Both the position numbers and the translations under genes were made by a program. Shown piece by piece: positions 16,836-26,309 of a stretch of 28,009 nucleotides of DNA. The stretch comes from Chrysochromulina parva (taxonomy: Eukaryota > Haptophyta > Prymnesiales > Chrysochromulinaceae): contig PJAB01000386.1 of assembly GCA_002887195.1 (NCBI GenBank), positions 1-28,009 of the forward strand, in the 5' to 3' direction. The notes under the pieces were generated by a model. That model was not told the DNA's origin. It ran no database searches and was given only the letters and a program-made list of their open reading frames with translations. Numbering within the stretch: the first letter of the stretch is position 1; each line of letters begins with the position of its first letter.

Positions 16836-19800
16836 ATGGACACCATCGCTCAGAGCGTGGGGATCACGGCATGGAGTGCCCCTGAAGGACTGGAAGCTTT
16901 GGAGAAGCTGCTTGCAAGTGGCGCCTCGCCGGATGTGCCTGCCGCTGGGAAAGACGGCTCCGCCCCGCTCATACTGCTCGCACAGAAGGATGCGATGCTC
17001 GTCAGCATGCGCGCCAAGGAGGTGCTTGCAGACGGCCCCACCGACCTGTGGGAAACCATCGCAGCCCGACCACGTGAAGATGCGAGCGGTGACATCGTGC
17101 ACTCGTTCATCGCCAAAGGCGGGGCACAGCCATGGCATGGTTTGCTTGCGCAGGACTCCATGCCGGTTGCATGGTACCGCGTTTTGCATGGTGTCATCAT
17201 GCTGTTGCAGCTTCAGCAAGAGCAGGCAACCTCGAGCACCACCAATTCAGGGCGCCACTCAACAGCATCACCTCTCGGAGGCTCTGTCGATGATCTCATG
17301 TCGCTCAAAGCCAGCGGTTCAAAGAGCGGCTGGCGTGCACGAACGCAACTGCGAGACGAGCTCTTGGAGCATTTTGATGAGCTCACGGAGCTCTCTGAAC
17401 AGGCAGAGATGTTCACGCACATGCTCCAGCAGGAGCCGGAAACGGCGAGCCGCACACTATTCGAAGCTGAATCTAATTCGAGGCGTACGGCTGCCGCGCT
17501 TCTGGAGCAGCGCCGCACCGTGTGGCAAGAGTTCGTCACGCAGCTGGGTGAGCTCGACGTGATGTTGGAGTTGGCGGATCTCATGCCAGCAACTCCCATG
17601 GGCAGCGCGCAGAGAGATGCACGCGACTTCGAGCGAGAGAGAAGGTTTGGCTTGCGATTCAGAAGAGGCATCCGTGCGATGTCCAAGCAGTCCGTGTTTG
17701 CGGCCCTCGAGCCCCAGCCTGAACCGCCCCCCGCCGCCGAGGATGGCAACGAAGATGACAAAGCGGCGAACGGCGAGCAAGGTGACTCTCCGGACGCCGC
17801 CCGTGGTGACCGAAAAGCTGAGCACTGGCACGAGAGCGATGGCGATGCGTTGCGCATGATGACCGTGAAGGAATGGGAGCACGTCTCTGAGTACATTCAA
17901 AATGAGAACAAGGTGCTCGATGGCACGCAGTACCGCAGGCTTCGCTTCCTTGCTACCGCCGAACCAGCTCTTGCTCTCGCTCTTGGCGTGTGCCACGCCG
18001 TGCTTCATCCGCCAAGGATCCCGCCTGCTGCGTGGCCCGTCTTGGAGGCGGCGGTCGCTGCCGACCCGAGCTTCGAGGGGATGGAGAGTGCTGCCGACGT
18101 GGCCGCCGCAGCGAGGCTGCTCAAGCTGTGCCAGGACTGCATGGTCCATTCGCTAACCTCCAGCTGCATGGGTGTACTACTGCGTGCTGGAGCTAACCTG
18201 ACGACCAAGAACGCGGACGGCTCGACGGTGCTCCACATGGCATGCAATCCAGCGCGCCCGAGCATGCTCGCGATGATCTTGCAGCATGCGCGTGACTCTC
18301 CACACCTGTGCGCAGCCATTCACCAAGAGGACGCGTCGCAACGGATCCCAGCTACTGTCGTTCTTGGCAAAGGCACGTACGCTGAGCAGGAGTGCTTGGC
18401 TCTCCTGCTGGATGCCGGCACGATGGTCTCGACGGATGGCAATGGCACTCCGGGCGGTATGCTGATCCAGATGGCCGCCGGAGCGGGCAGGTCATCTGAA
18501 CTGCTCATCCTGCTCACCTGTGCAAGCAAGCACCATGCCAGCCTCAAGCTTATCGATTGGCAAGACGCGCAGGGCTTCACGCCGCTGATCCTCGCCATCA
18601 GGCAGCGACAGCACAGGTGCGTCGAGCTGCTGCTGCACCGACGCGCAAACGTGCAGATCTGCGATGCGCAACGGCAGTCGCCTCTGGGCCACGCGGCGGC
18701 GGCGCAAGACGATCATGCTGTGAAGCTGGTTCTACGTGCGGCCAACAAGGAGCAGCGCCGAGTACTCCTGGTGGGCGACGCGGATGATCAAGGGCCGCTC
18801 TTTGTCGCTGCTCGCCAGTCGACGGCCGCGGCGCTTCGGACGATGATGGCCGAGGAGTCTATGCTCTGGCGCGTTGAGGAGGAGCTCGAGCTGCACATTA
18901 AGCTGATCACAGTCGCTCTGATGGAGCCATCGGAGGAGTGCGCCACGTACATCATGCAGGAATGCACGACGCTGCAGTCACGCATGCTCGACCTGATGCG
19001 GCTGTGCGTGGAGATGAATCGAGAGGTGATGTTGCCCATCATTTACAAACACGCCGTCGCCACGGACATGGTCGCTCAGGACGCAAATGGCGAGACGCTG
19101 CTGCACGTGCTTGCCAACATGACAGAGGACTACGAGCCTAGCGAGAACCCTGCCACTTGCGCCGCGATGCGTAGGCTCGCGATGCTTCTGAACGCACGGC
19201 CCGACCTCGAGCTGCTTGCACTCAACGCCGAGGGCTTCACCGCTCTAGGCGCGGCGCCAAACCCGCACTGCTCACAACTACTCATGGATGCAGTGCTTCG
19301 AATGCTCCCACGTGCGGTCCTCTCAATTGTCATCTGCAAGCTGGACATGTACGTCTTTGGGGCGCACGCTAACCAGATGGTGGAGGAGCTCGCCCACATC
19401 TTTCCCGGGCTGACGCCTCAGATCAACCCCATGAGTGACATGCAGCCTGGCGAGGAGGGCAGCCCGGGCTCCTTCGAGGTTGTGTGGGAGGCAGACGACT
19501 GCCGCTGCACCAAGCTGCTCTGCTCTTTGCTGCAGACTGGCGTGCTGCCGACAGTACCGCAAGTGGCAACGGCGCTCCTGCAACACCTGATTGGACCCGC
19601 CGCCTCCCCCGAGTCCGTTGACCTTCTCGGCGAGGTGATGATGATGGCCCCGAGGCCCGAACCCAAGGTACAGATCACATCTCTCGGCCTGGGCAGCCGG
19701 TCGGAACTCTGGCCCAATCTGCCACAGTCGCGCGTCAAGGGCGTCAAAGCAAGCCTCACAAGTAGCTCCTTGTCGTCAAGGTCACAGAGCGGCCCGCTGC

Positions 19801-22022
19801 ACGCGGGGTACGTGCCTCGGAGCCTGCAGTCTTCGAGTATTTCGATGTCGGTGCTGCTACCGCCCGTGTCGCGGATGTGCCCTCCATGGCAGCTGCTGCA
19901 TCCGTTGCGGCGCACACCCACAGCCGACTACAAGTTTCGCCTCGATCCACTCGTCGAAGCCGGTCGCGAGGCAGCCAAGCTGCGCGAAGAATTCAAGAGG
20001 CTCACCCCCAAACCGAAGAAGGCTGTGCCGCGCCGGAGGCTGGACCTTAAGTCCATCGACCTGGACGAAGGGCCTGACGCGCCGCCGATTGCCGAGCAGC
20101 TCGCAAACGCACTGCGCGACAACTCGGTGCGCGTGCTTGACCTCTTCCGCAGCTGGGACACAGACAGCAATGGGCAGGTGACCCGTGCTGAGTTCCACAA
20201 GGCGATGGGCGCACTCAGCCTCGAAGCGCCCAAGGCCGCGATCGATGAGCTATTCTCCTTCTGGGACAAGGACGGTGGAGGCGAAATCGGCTATCAGGAG
20301 CTCCGGAAGCTCCTCACCCAGTCGTCTCGCAGCAATTCCCCTTCAACTACGGCCTCCTCGCCTCGGCCGGTGTCGAGGCGTAGGCTGCAGAAGCTCAACT
20401 TGCAGCCCGCCTTCTCCACCCCCGGTGGCGCCCTGGCAATCGTGAGCTCATGGGCCAAGAGCGAGCTCATACGGATGCAGGAGGACCGAGCACTTGGGAT
20501 CAAGGATGACTCGAGGCAGCGACAGGTCACCAGGTGGCCAAAGCAGCTGACGCCACCCCCAGAAATCAGCAAGCACGCCCCGTTTCCGCCACCCACAGAC
20601 GAGTCGTGGATCGCCTGCCTGGACGCAGACGCCCTGCGCCCATACTATCACTGCGTGGGCATGAGCGAATCGACGTGGTATCCTCCGAATGCCCAGCTCC
20701 AAGATGTTGGAGAGAAGCTGGTTGCGGACGAGAAGCAGAGGAGAAAGCTGATGGGGACCGAACAGGCAGCGGCCGCGGCGGCAAAGCATTCATCAGAGGA
20801 GGAAGCTGCCCGTGTGGTGGCGCTGAAGAAGACAGCGCAGCGAAAGGCCACGAAGGAGGCCGAGGCAGCCACCGCGCTCCAGCGCTCACCGAGCAAAATT
20901 GAGCTGATGTTCATTAAGAGAGAGATGGCGATGGAGACCAGGAATGAAGAAATTCGCAGGCGTGCCGAGGAGAAGGCGGAGAAGGTGAGTGCAGGGGTGG
21001 CGAAGGCAGCGGAAGAACGGGCCGCAAAGAAGGCGGCTGGCGAGGCCTTCCAGATTGGTTGGGTGTTAGCGGCTGAGGCGAGGGCGGCGGAGGAGAAGGC
21101 AGCAAAGGCTGCATCAGAGGAGTTCAGGCAGATGTCAGTGGAGATTAGGAGGGCGGTGCAGGTGGCGGAATTTCAGGCTGTTGGCGAGGAGGCACGGGCG
21201 GCCGCGGAGGCTCGCAAGAAGGCAGCTGCGGAGGCCGCGCGCAAGAAGGCAGCCGAAGAGGTGGCGGCCAAGGAGAGGAAGGAAAAAGAGGCGGCTGAAA
21301 GGGAGAAACGGAAGGCGGCCGGAGAAGCAAAGCGGGAGGCGGAGGCTGAGGCAAGGCGCAAAGCAGCAGCTGAGAAGCAGGCTGAGGTGCGTCGAAGGGC
21401 GAATCGAGCTTGTGAGAACGAGGGCGGCGATGGTTATGGCCCGAACGGTGAAGTGGAGGCCTTCGAGCAGCCAGACGGTAGAGTCGAGGAGCCAGTGCGG
21501 GCCGAGTCCGAGCAGCCGATTCAGGCAGAGGCTGGTGAGAGCAGCTCCGGTGCCACGCTGCCTGCCGACACAAGTAGCCCGAAACGAGCCCGTCGGCATA
21601 CGGCTTGGGAAGTCACCATTCCTTACGCGTCGATGCGCGTACTTGCTGATTTTGAGCCTGAGCAGGCGGGCGAGCTAGCAGTCTCCATGGACGACTTCGT
21701 TCTGGTTCTGCAGCCGCCAGTGCACGGATGGGTCCATGTTGCCAAGCTGGGAGCCGCGCCGTCTAAGGGGTTTGTCCCATATGGCTACTTGAAGGCGATG
21801 GCAAAGCCCGAAGTGGTGCGTAGCCTGAAGGCGCTTGTCGGCACACCAGCGCACGGCGCGCTGCTGGAGGACTTTGAGGGTCAGTCGCCGTTGGAGGTGC
21901 CGAAGGCTCGTCAGGGCGCCTCGGTGTGGCGCCTTGCGCCCGAGGAGGCGTGTTGGGTACCTGTGCTCCTCGAGGATGGCACGGGCGGCCAGGTACCCGT
22001 GGCAATCGTGGCATGGACGTGA
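16836..22022 (+). CDS. Ankyrin / EF-hand / WW / coiled-coil / SH3 scaffold protein
   Basis: A single open frame of 1728 residues from an ATG in good context (CTTCCATGG). Ankyrin-type repeats lie at about 440-660, for example GANLTTKNADGSTVLHMAC and WQDAQGFTPLILAIRQRQHR. Two canonical EF-hand loops follow: D1108-E1119 (DTDSNGQVTRAE) and D1144-E1155 (DKDGGGEIGYQE). A WW-like module spans W1258 to W1281 (SWIACLDAD, YYHCVG, STWYPP). About 1310-1530 is an Ala/Lys/Glu/Arg-rich, coiled-coil-prone helix. An SH3 domain lies at about 1600-1655 (RVLADFEPEQAGELAVSMDD, GWVHVAKL, GFVPYGYLK). The parts point to a calcium-responsive adaptor, perhaps linked to the cytoskeleton or flagella; this is inference. 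The order seems unusual and I know of no named family with it. Confidence 0.85.
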   Translation: MDTIAQSVGITAWSAPEGLEALEKLLASGASPDVPAAGKDGSAPLILLAQKDAMLVSMRAKEVLADGPTDLWETIAARPREDASGDIVHSFIAKGGAQPWHGLLAQDSMPVAWYRVLHGVIMLLQLQQEQATSSTTNSGRHSTASPLGGSVDDLMSLKASGSKSGWRARTQLRDELLEHFDELTELSEQAEMFTHMLQQEPETASRTLFEAESNSRRTAAALLEQRRTVWQEFVTQLGELDVMLELADLMPATPMGSAQRDARDFERERRFGLRFRRGIRAMSKQSVFAALEPQPEPPPAAEDGNEDDKAANGEQGDSPDAARGDRKAEHWHESDGDALRMMTVKEWEHVSEYIQNENKVLDGTQYRRLRFLATAEPALALALGVCHAVLHPPRIPPAAWPVLEAAVAADPSFEGMESAADVAAAARLLKLCQDCMVHSLTSSCMGVLLRAGANLTTKNADGSTVLHMACNPARPSMLAMILQHARDSPHLCAAIHQEDASQRIPATVVLGKGTYAEQECLALLLDAGTMVSTDGNGTPGGMLIQMAAGAGRSSELLILLTCASKHHASLKLIDWQDAQGFTPLILAIRQRQHRCVELLLHRRANVQICDAQRQSPLGHAAAAQDDHAVKLVLRAANKEQRRVLLVGDADDQGPLFVAARQSTAAALRTMMAEESMLWRVEEELELHIKLITVALMEPSEECATYIMQECTTLQSRMLDLMRLCVEMNREVMLPIIYKHAVATDMVAQDANGETLLHVLANMTEDYEPSENPATCAAMRRLAMLLNARPDLELLALNAEGFTALGAAPNPHCSQLLMDAVLRMLPRAVLSIVICKLDMYVFGAHANQMVEELAHIFPGLTPQINPMSDMQPGEEGSPGSFEVVWEADDCRCTKLLCSLLQTGVLPTVPQVATALLQHLIGPAASPESVDLLGEVMMMAPRPEPKVQITSLGLGSRSELWPNLPQSRVKGVKASLTSSSLSSRSQSGPLHAGYVPRSLQSSSISMSVLLPPVSRMCPPWQLLHPLRRTPTADYKFRLDPLVEAGREAAKLREEFKRLTPKPKKAVPRRRLDLKSIDLDEGPDAPPIAEQLANALRDNSVRVLDLFRSWDTDSNGQVTRAEFHKAMGALSLEAPKAAIDELFSFWDKDGGGEIGYQELRKLLTQSSRSNSPSTTASSPRPVSRRRLQKLNLQPAFSTPGGALAIVSSWAKSELIRMQEDRALGIKDDSRQRQVTRWPKQLTPPPEISKHAPFPPPTDESWIACLDADALRPYYHCVGMSESTWYPPNAQLQDVGEKLVADEKQRRKLMGTEQAAAAAAKHSSEEEAARVVALKKTAQRKATKEAEAATALQRSPSKIELMFIKREMAMETRNEEIRRRAEEKAEKVSAGVAKAAEERAAKKAAGEAFQIGWVLAAEARAAEEKAAKAASEEFRQMSVEIRRAVQVAEFQAVGEEARAAAEARKKAAAEAARKKAAEEVAAKERKEKEAAEREKRKAAGEAKREAEAEARRKAAAEKQAEVRRRANRACENEGGDGYGPNGEVEAFEQPDGRVEEPVRAESEQPIQAEAGESSSGATLPADTSSPKRARRHTAWEVTIPYASMRVLADFEPEQAGELAVSMDDFVLVLQPPVHGWVHVAKLGAAPSKGFVPYGYLKAMAKPEVVRSLKALVGTPAHGALLEDFEGQSPLEVPKARQGASVWRLAPEEACWVPVLLEDGTGGQVPVAIVAWT

Positions 22023-22531
22023 ACAAGAAGGCACAAGAGCAAGAGTGATCTACTTTGCAAAAACGCAGGCCTCAAGTCCAGTTATGAAAGCTACACGAGG
22101 GTTGCGTATGCGATGTGAGCTTTACCTAGCACACCCGCACCTAAGCGCCAAAGAAGCCCACACCAGGCTTTATGGTAGACGTACACGCCATTCAATTCGA
22201 ATTCCCAAACAGGATGTAGGGTTGGGCCCTTATAAACATGTAAGAGCATGAAAAAAGTACTAAGTAAGGTAGACCACTCCCCTACGCTATGGGTCAACCG
22301 CATTCAATTTGCTATTTGGGAACGATGGTGTAGGTGGTTGGAGGGCCCGTTAAATTAAACTTATTAATGAACAATACGTAGACCACCCCCCCTTGGGTCA
22401 AGTCGCCCCCCCCACCGTCCGGTCCCGCCTCACAGGCTCTACACGCCCAGCGGGTCAGCGGCACGCACGCAGCAGGACAACACGACACCCCATAGGCCGC
22501 CCCCCACCCGCCCCAGGCTTTATGGTAGATA
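22023..22531. other. Intergenic region with decayed repeats
   Basis: No gene is supported. Short related blocks recur: CCAGGCTTTATGGTAGA at about 22173 and again near 22513, GTAGACCAC followed by GGGTCAA at about 22271 and 22379, and a degenerate CATTCAATT to GGGCCC block at about 22188 and 22301. This looks like an old mosaic of repeats. It also contains the least GC-rich stretch of the area, at about 22180-22385. Confidence 0.55.
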
Positions 22532-22761
22532 CGCTCGCCGTCGGCCTCACACGTCACAGGCTCTACGATAGCGGTTCGGCACATACACCCCTGACCACGC
22601 CCCGATTACACAACGCTCGCCATCGGCCTCACAGGCTCTACGATAGCGGTTCGGCACATACACCCCTGACCACGCCCCGATTACACACCGCTCGCCGTCG
22701 GCCTCACAGGCTCTACGATAGCGGCATGTACATCACCCCGAGCCACGCCCCGATTACACAA
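22532..22761. repeat. Three tandem copies of a 75-nt repeat
   Basis: Units lie at 22532-22613 (82 nt, with a 7-nt extra piece), 22614-22688 (75 nt) and 22689-22761 (73 nt, diverged in the middle). Each starts CGCTCGCC(A/G)TCGGCCTC, contains ACAGGCTCTACGATAGCGG and ends CACGCCCCGATTACACA. The CCTCACAGGCTCTAC piece also occurs alone at about 22429. Units 1 and 2 are almost identical, which points to recent duplication. Confidence 0.88.
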
Positions 22762-23207
22762 ATGAAACAGGAAAGCCGCGCGAAAACCTGTGTCACCTGC
22801 AAGAGCGACTTTACGTTATGTCTCGCTGGTAGCCTGGCATCCTCGAAGTGTAAAGCCACTTGAACTCGCACTTGGCTTGCTGTCTCTCCCACAGCACCAC
22901 TCCTTGAATGCTCTCGATTGTACCTCCATGTGTGCTCCTTGCTTGCCCATGTACGTGCCACGCTCATTGTGTGCACTGCCACCCTCACGATGTAGAGAGG
23001 GTGTGTGGCAGTGAGTGCCCCTCGTGTGTGCGCTGCAACCCTCAGGACGTCTCTCTGCTCCTCGTGTGCACTGCCATCCCCGTAGAGAGACGTGCGCCCG
23101 GCCGTGGACCAGTTAGGCTCTCTTGACTCTCACGAGCCTCGCTTGACTCTTGATCCACCTTGATCTGATTGAGACTCTCGTCGGAGTGGGGTTTGTTTGT
23201 TGAGGTC
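22762..23207. other. Intergenic region with TGTGCACTGCC-type repeats
   Basis: From about 22969 to 23087 a degenerate unit (GTGTGCACTGCCACCC, then GTGTGCGCTGCAACCC, then GTGTGCACTGCCATCC) recurs three times with TAGAGAG or CTCTCTG in between. No coding sequence is apparent. It probably includes the 3' UTR of the aminotransferase gene that ends at 23208 on the minus strand. Confidence 0.5.
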
Positions 23208-25196
23208 TCAACACTCAGTGTCAGCGAAGGGTGACAACAGCTTTGCGGCGGCGCTCGGCGTGCACCACCACTGAATGCTATTAAGAAGCGCTTCTGTTGG
23301 GGGGGCAGTGTAGTCCTCCACAGAAAAGCTCTCGAGACTCCGTTGGCTGAGGAGCACCGTGGCTGCTCGATCATAGATGGCCTGAGCTTTGCCGAGGACT
23401 TGCTTGTGCTGGAGTGGGTTCCTATCTTGGCAGGGGATGCGGTACGAGCAGCCATCCTTGTGCATGCGCAGCTCGGAGAGAGAGCGAAGGCTCTTGAACT
23501 TATCGAACGTCCTGTGAGTAAACTGCCCCGAGTAAGGGTTCATACTGTAGAATGGGAGGAGTTTCCAACCGTCGGTGGCAATCTGACGCACAGCGTCCAC
23601 GATGAAAGACGCTTCTGCCTCGCCGATGAAGTAGTTGAAGTTGACACGGGCCCAGCCGGGCTTCGCAGAATGCTCGCCGCCCATGGCTAGCTGCCTGATC
23701 TCCTCCATGTATACATTGCCCTCCTCTGCCCACCCGTAAAGGCGATGGCCATACGGGCCCGCGCACGAGCAGCCCGAGCGCGCCTGAATGCCATAGACGT
23801 CGTTCAAGATTTGGATGATGAAATGTGGGTGGAGCAAGGGGCGGCCGCCGACTGAAGCTAGCATCATCTGGCATCTGCTGCTGGAAGGCATGGCCGCCGG
23901 TGCTCTGATGTTGAATGAAATAATCGAGACGCGCCGAGCAAACTCAAAATAGGCCTCCCGGTCCGCACCCATAAGAATGATCGATGGATGCGCTGACCAT
24001 GCTTCGACAGCGGCCCTGCCAAAGTACTGTTCGCGTTCCTCGATCGTGTGGCACCCGACGGTTTCTTTCAGTTTGAAAGCAAGACCAGCCCGAATCCCCT
24101 GTAGAATAGCGGGGGTACCTCCATCCTCGCGCGCCTCTATGAGACGCTCATAGTCCTGCAAGTGTGGAGAGACGTATTGCACCGTGCCCCCGCCAGGGCA
24201 TGTCGGCCGTTTGGCTGCGAAGAGGCTACGGCGAGCAATGAGCAGCCCACTAGAGCCTGGCCCCCCAATCATTTTGTGAGGTGACATGAAGATGGCATCC
24301 ATCGATGAGTCGGCGCCCGCGGTCGTAGGCGTCGGCCGCATGTCGACGTTGCAGTAGGCGCCGATGCCAGCGAAATCGAAAAAGGCGAGTGCTCCGTGAG
24401 CGTGCAGCAGCTCGGAGAGCGCTGTGGTATCCGCGCGTATGCCGGTCACGTTGGAACCAGCTGAGAACGAGCCGATCTTGAGCGGCCTTGCCGCATACTT
24501 CTGAAGCTCGAGAGCAAGCACCCCAAGGTCTGGACGGCCATGGCTGTCTTCTGGAATGGCGACGACGGTGGCGATCGACTCGCGCCACCAGAGCTCGTTG
24601 GTGTGGTGCTCGAATGGGCCGTGAAATACTACAGGGCGTTCGTCCTCTGGGATGTTACTGAGCAATGACCACTTGGCATCTGCGATCTCGGGGAGTTGAA
24701 GGCCCAGCACTCGCCCAAGCTTGTCTATGGCACCGGTGCAGCCCGTGCCCACGAATAGAGTCACGTAGTCTTCAGTCGGTGCGTTCATGGCAGTGCTGAT
24801 GATTGCCCTTGCCTCCTCACGCAGCACCGTCGTCTGGAAGCCCGTTGCACTCGCCTCCGTGTGGGTATTGGCATAGAGGGGGTACACGACGTCACGTAGA
24901 TAATCCTCCACGAAGCCGAGCATCCTCCCACTGGCCGTGTAATCCGCATACACGAGGCGGCGGTTCCCATATGGCGTCCACACGATCGAGTCTTTGCCGA
25001 TGACGCTTTCACGGATGAGAGAGATCATGTCGGACGACTGGACAGAAACCTTGAGCTCGATGCTACCGCACACCTCGTCGTTCGTTTCGCTGATGACGTG
25101 AATTGGCATGTGGTGAGAAGGCTTATAGGAGGTCATCGAGCGCCACGGCAGCAGTAAAGGTTTGCTTGAGGATGGCGAGGAACAGCCACAACCCAT
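23208..25196 (-). CDS. Class-V aminotransferase, cysteine desulfurase-like, acylated N-terminus
   Basis: A 662-residue single-exon gene on the minus strand. The PLP fold is clear: RRLVYADYTASGRMLGFVED, NTHTEASATG, LFVGTGCTGAIDKLGRVLGL, GSNVTGIRAD, FFDFAGIGAY and the Schiff-base lysine K308 in MSPHKMIGGPGSSG. C476 and C478 in RSGCSCAGPYGH lie where cysteine desulfurases carry the catalytic Cys loop. NifS/SufS-type enzymes take sulfur from cysteine; this more distant branch could instead act as a lyase or epimerase. The first residues, MGCGCSS, fit N-myristoylation at Gly2 with palmitoylation at Cys3 and Cys5, which would place the enzyme on a membrane. Residues 20-60 are an extra N-terminal segment and about 570-662 a C-terminal extension beyond the usual 400-residue family length. 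The start ATG at 25196 is chosen because it makes the acylation signal; MTSYKPSHH at residue 21 is the alternative. Confidence 0.88.
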   Translation of the reverse strand: MGCGCSSPSSSKPLLLPWRSMTSYKPSHHMPIHVISETNDEVCGSIELKVSVQSSDMISLIRESVIGKDSIVWTPYGNRRLVYADYTASGRMLGFVEDYLRDVVYPLYANTHTEASATGFQTTVLREEARAIISTAMNAPTEDYVTLFVGTGCTGAIDKLGRVLGLQLPEIADAKWSLLSNIPEDERPVVFHGPFEHHTNELWWRESIATVVAIPEDSHGRPDLGVLALELQKYAARPLKIGSFSAGSNVTGIRADTTALSELLHAHGALAFFDFAGIGAYCNVDMRPTPTTAGADSSMDAIFMSPHKMIGGPGSSGLLIARRSLFAAKRPTCPGGGTVQYVSPHLQDYERLIEAREDGGTPAILQGIRAGLAFKLKETVGCHTIEEREQYFGRAAVEAWSAHPSIILMGADREAYFEFARRVSIISFNIRAPAAMPSSSRCQMMLASVGGRPLLHPHFIIQILNDVYGIQARSGCSCAGPYGHRLYGWAEEGNVYMEEIRQLAMGGEHSAKPGWARVNFNYFIGEAEASFIVDAVRQIATDGWKLLPFYSMNPYSGQFTHRTFDKFKSLRSLSELRMHKDGCSYRIPCQDRNPLQHKQVLGKAQAIYDRAATVLLSQRSLESFSVEDYTAPPTEALLNSIQWWCTPSAAAKLLSPFADTEC

Positions 25197-25366
25197 GCCT
25201 ACTCAAAGGGCCGCCCCTCGTTCGAGCGTGCGGTGCCTTGAGTGCAGTGCCTTGCTGCGGTGCCTTGAGTGCGTGCCATGCAGTGCCTCGGCTTCTAAGT
25301 CGGCTTCCGAGAATCTTCCGATGCCGCGGCGATAATTCGGAAATAGCTCGTTCCGGTACCATGAGT
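25197..25366. repeat. GTGCCTTGAGTGC short repeats upstream of aminotransferase
   Basis: Within this 5' flank of the minus-strand aminotransferase gene, about 25228-25290 consists of loosely repeated GTGCCTTGAGTGC, AGTGCCTTGCTGC and GTGCCATGCAGTGCC pieces. I see no coding sequence. It probably holds the promoter or 5' UTR. Confidence 0.5.
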
Positions 25367-25454
25367 TAATTACCCCGAGCAAATTACCCCGCACAAAAAC
25401 CCCGAGCAAATTACCCCGAGCAATTTCCGATTCGGGCACAAATTACCCCGAGCA
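25367..25454. repeat. AATTACCCCGAGCA short tandem array
   Basis: Five or six copies of a unit close to AAATTACCCCGAGC or its shortened form AAAACCCCGAGC are packed into 88 nt, interrupted once by TTTCCGATTCGGGC. An inverted fragment (GGGGTAATTAC) occurs at about 25571. The array lies about 170-260 nt upstream of the aminotransferase start codon. Confidence 0.85.
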
Positions 25455-26309
25455 TGCGTGCGGCCAATCAGCGCAGCACACCCAGCGCTGTAGACTGGTT
25501 GGCTCGCCAAAGTGATGTTTTGAACAAGGTTTTGAAGAGGCGGTGAGGCACGCGCCCGATTGTGGGTCGCAGGGGTAATTACTAAGTTTCGCGGGGGCTA
25601 GGCCGTCTCGACGGAACATCTCCGATTCTCCGTGTGGGGAAGCGCACTTGAATTCCGCCAACAGCGCCGTCTCGGGCGCAAAGATGTTGAGTGAGTCGTG
25701 TTGAGAGTGCACGAGCGGATCCGCTTGCATTGTACCTTTGTCGTATCCCGGGCTTCTGTCATTTTCAGATGTGAGATGTCACTAGTAGCGCTACATGTAA
25801 AGGATCTACATTCGAAAACCGAACTCTGAACACAACAATATTCCGAATTCATCGTAGTTCGTACTTCTGAACCTTACTAAGTTACTTTGGCCAATCGTAT
25901 CGAAGACTAGTCATTCGTCGAGTCGTATCGTGACGGACAGAGGGCGGCGCCGAGCAGCTTGGCACGGACGAGAGGTTGTGAGTCGGAGATCGGATGTGCG
26001 CGACTTGGATAATTTAGAAACGCAGACGTCCGTCTGGTTAGCGGTTCAACTTCAAGCGGTTTGCGGCCCGCGGATCTTTGGGTTTGCGGATTCAGAACTT
26101 ACAACTTTCATGACACGCATCCGTCACATGCATGATGCAAGTGAAACCCTGAAAGTCGGGTGTGTACTCAAACTCTGACTGTTATCTAGTATCTCTCGCC
26201 TCGTCACCCGCCCGGCCGACCCACAGGCCACAACCCACACACCACACGACCCCGGACATGTCTCGTATCTTGATACATGCAATCTTGGCATCCCGTGGTA
26301 TTCCCGTGG
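25455..26309. other. Intergenic region, nothing convincing
   Basis: This stretch separates two minus-strand genes. The composition drops to moderate GC, especially at about 25780-25930. Several short frames exist (up to about 95 codons on the minus strand at 25443-25730 and 82 codons on the plus strand at 25930-26178). None shows a recognisable domain, and the plus-strand frame begins with GTG rather than ATG. I call no gene. Confidence 0.5.

Noticed and set aside
16432..17562. Plus-strand frame of 376 codons before and over the ankyrin/EF-hand gene
   Set aside because: It begins with GTG or inside the foldback repeat and then overlaps the well-supported 1728-residue frame in a different phase.
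22532..22761. CRISPR array
   Set aside because: The units are contiguous tandem copies without unique spacers, and the genome is clearly eukaryotic.
25930..26178. Plus-strand 82-codon frame
   Set aside because: It starts with GTG, has no domain, and has no supporting neighbours. Too little to call a gene.
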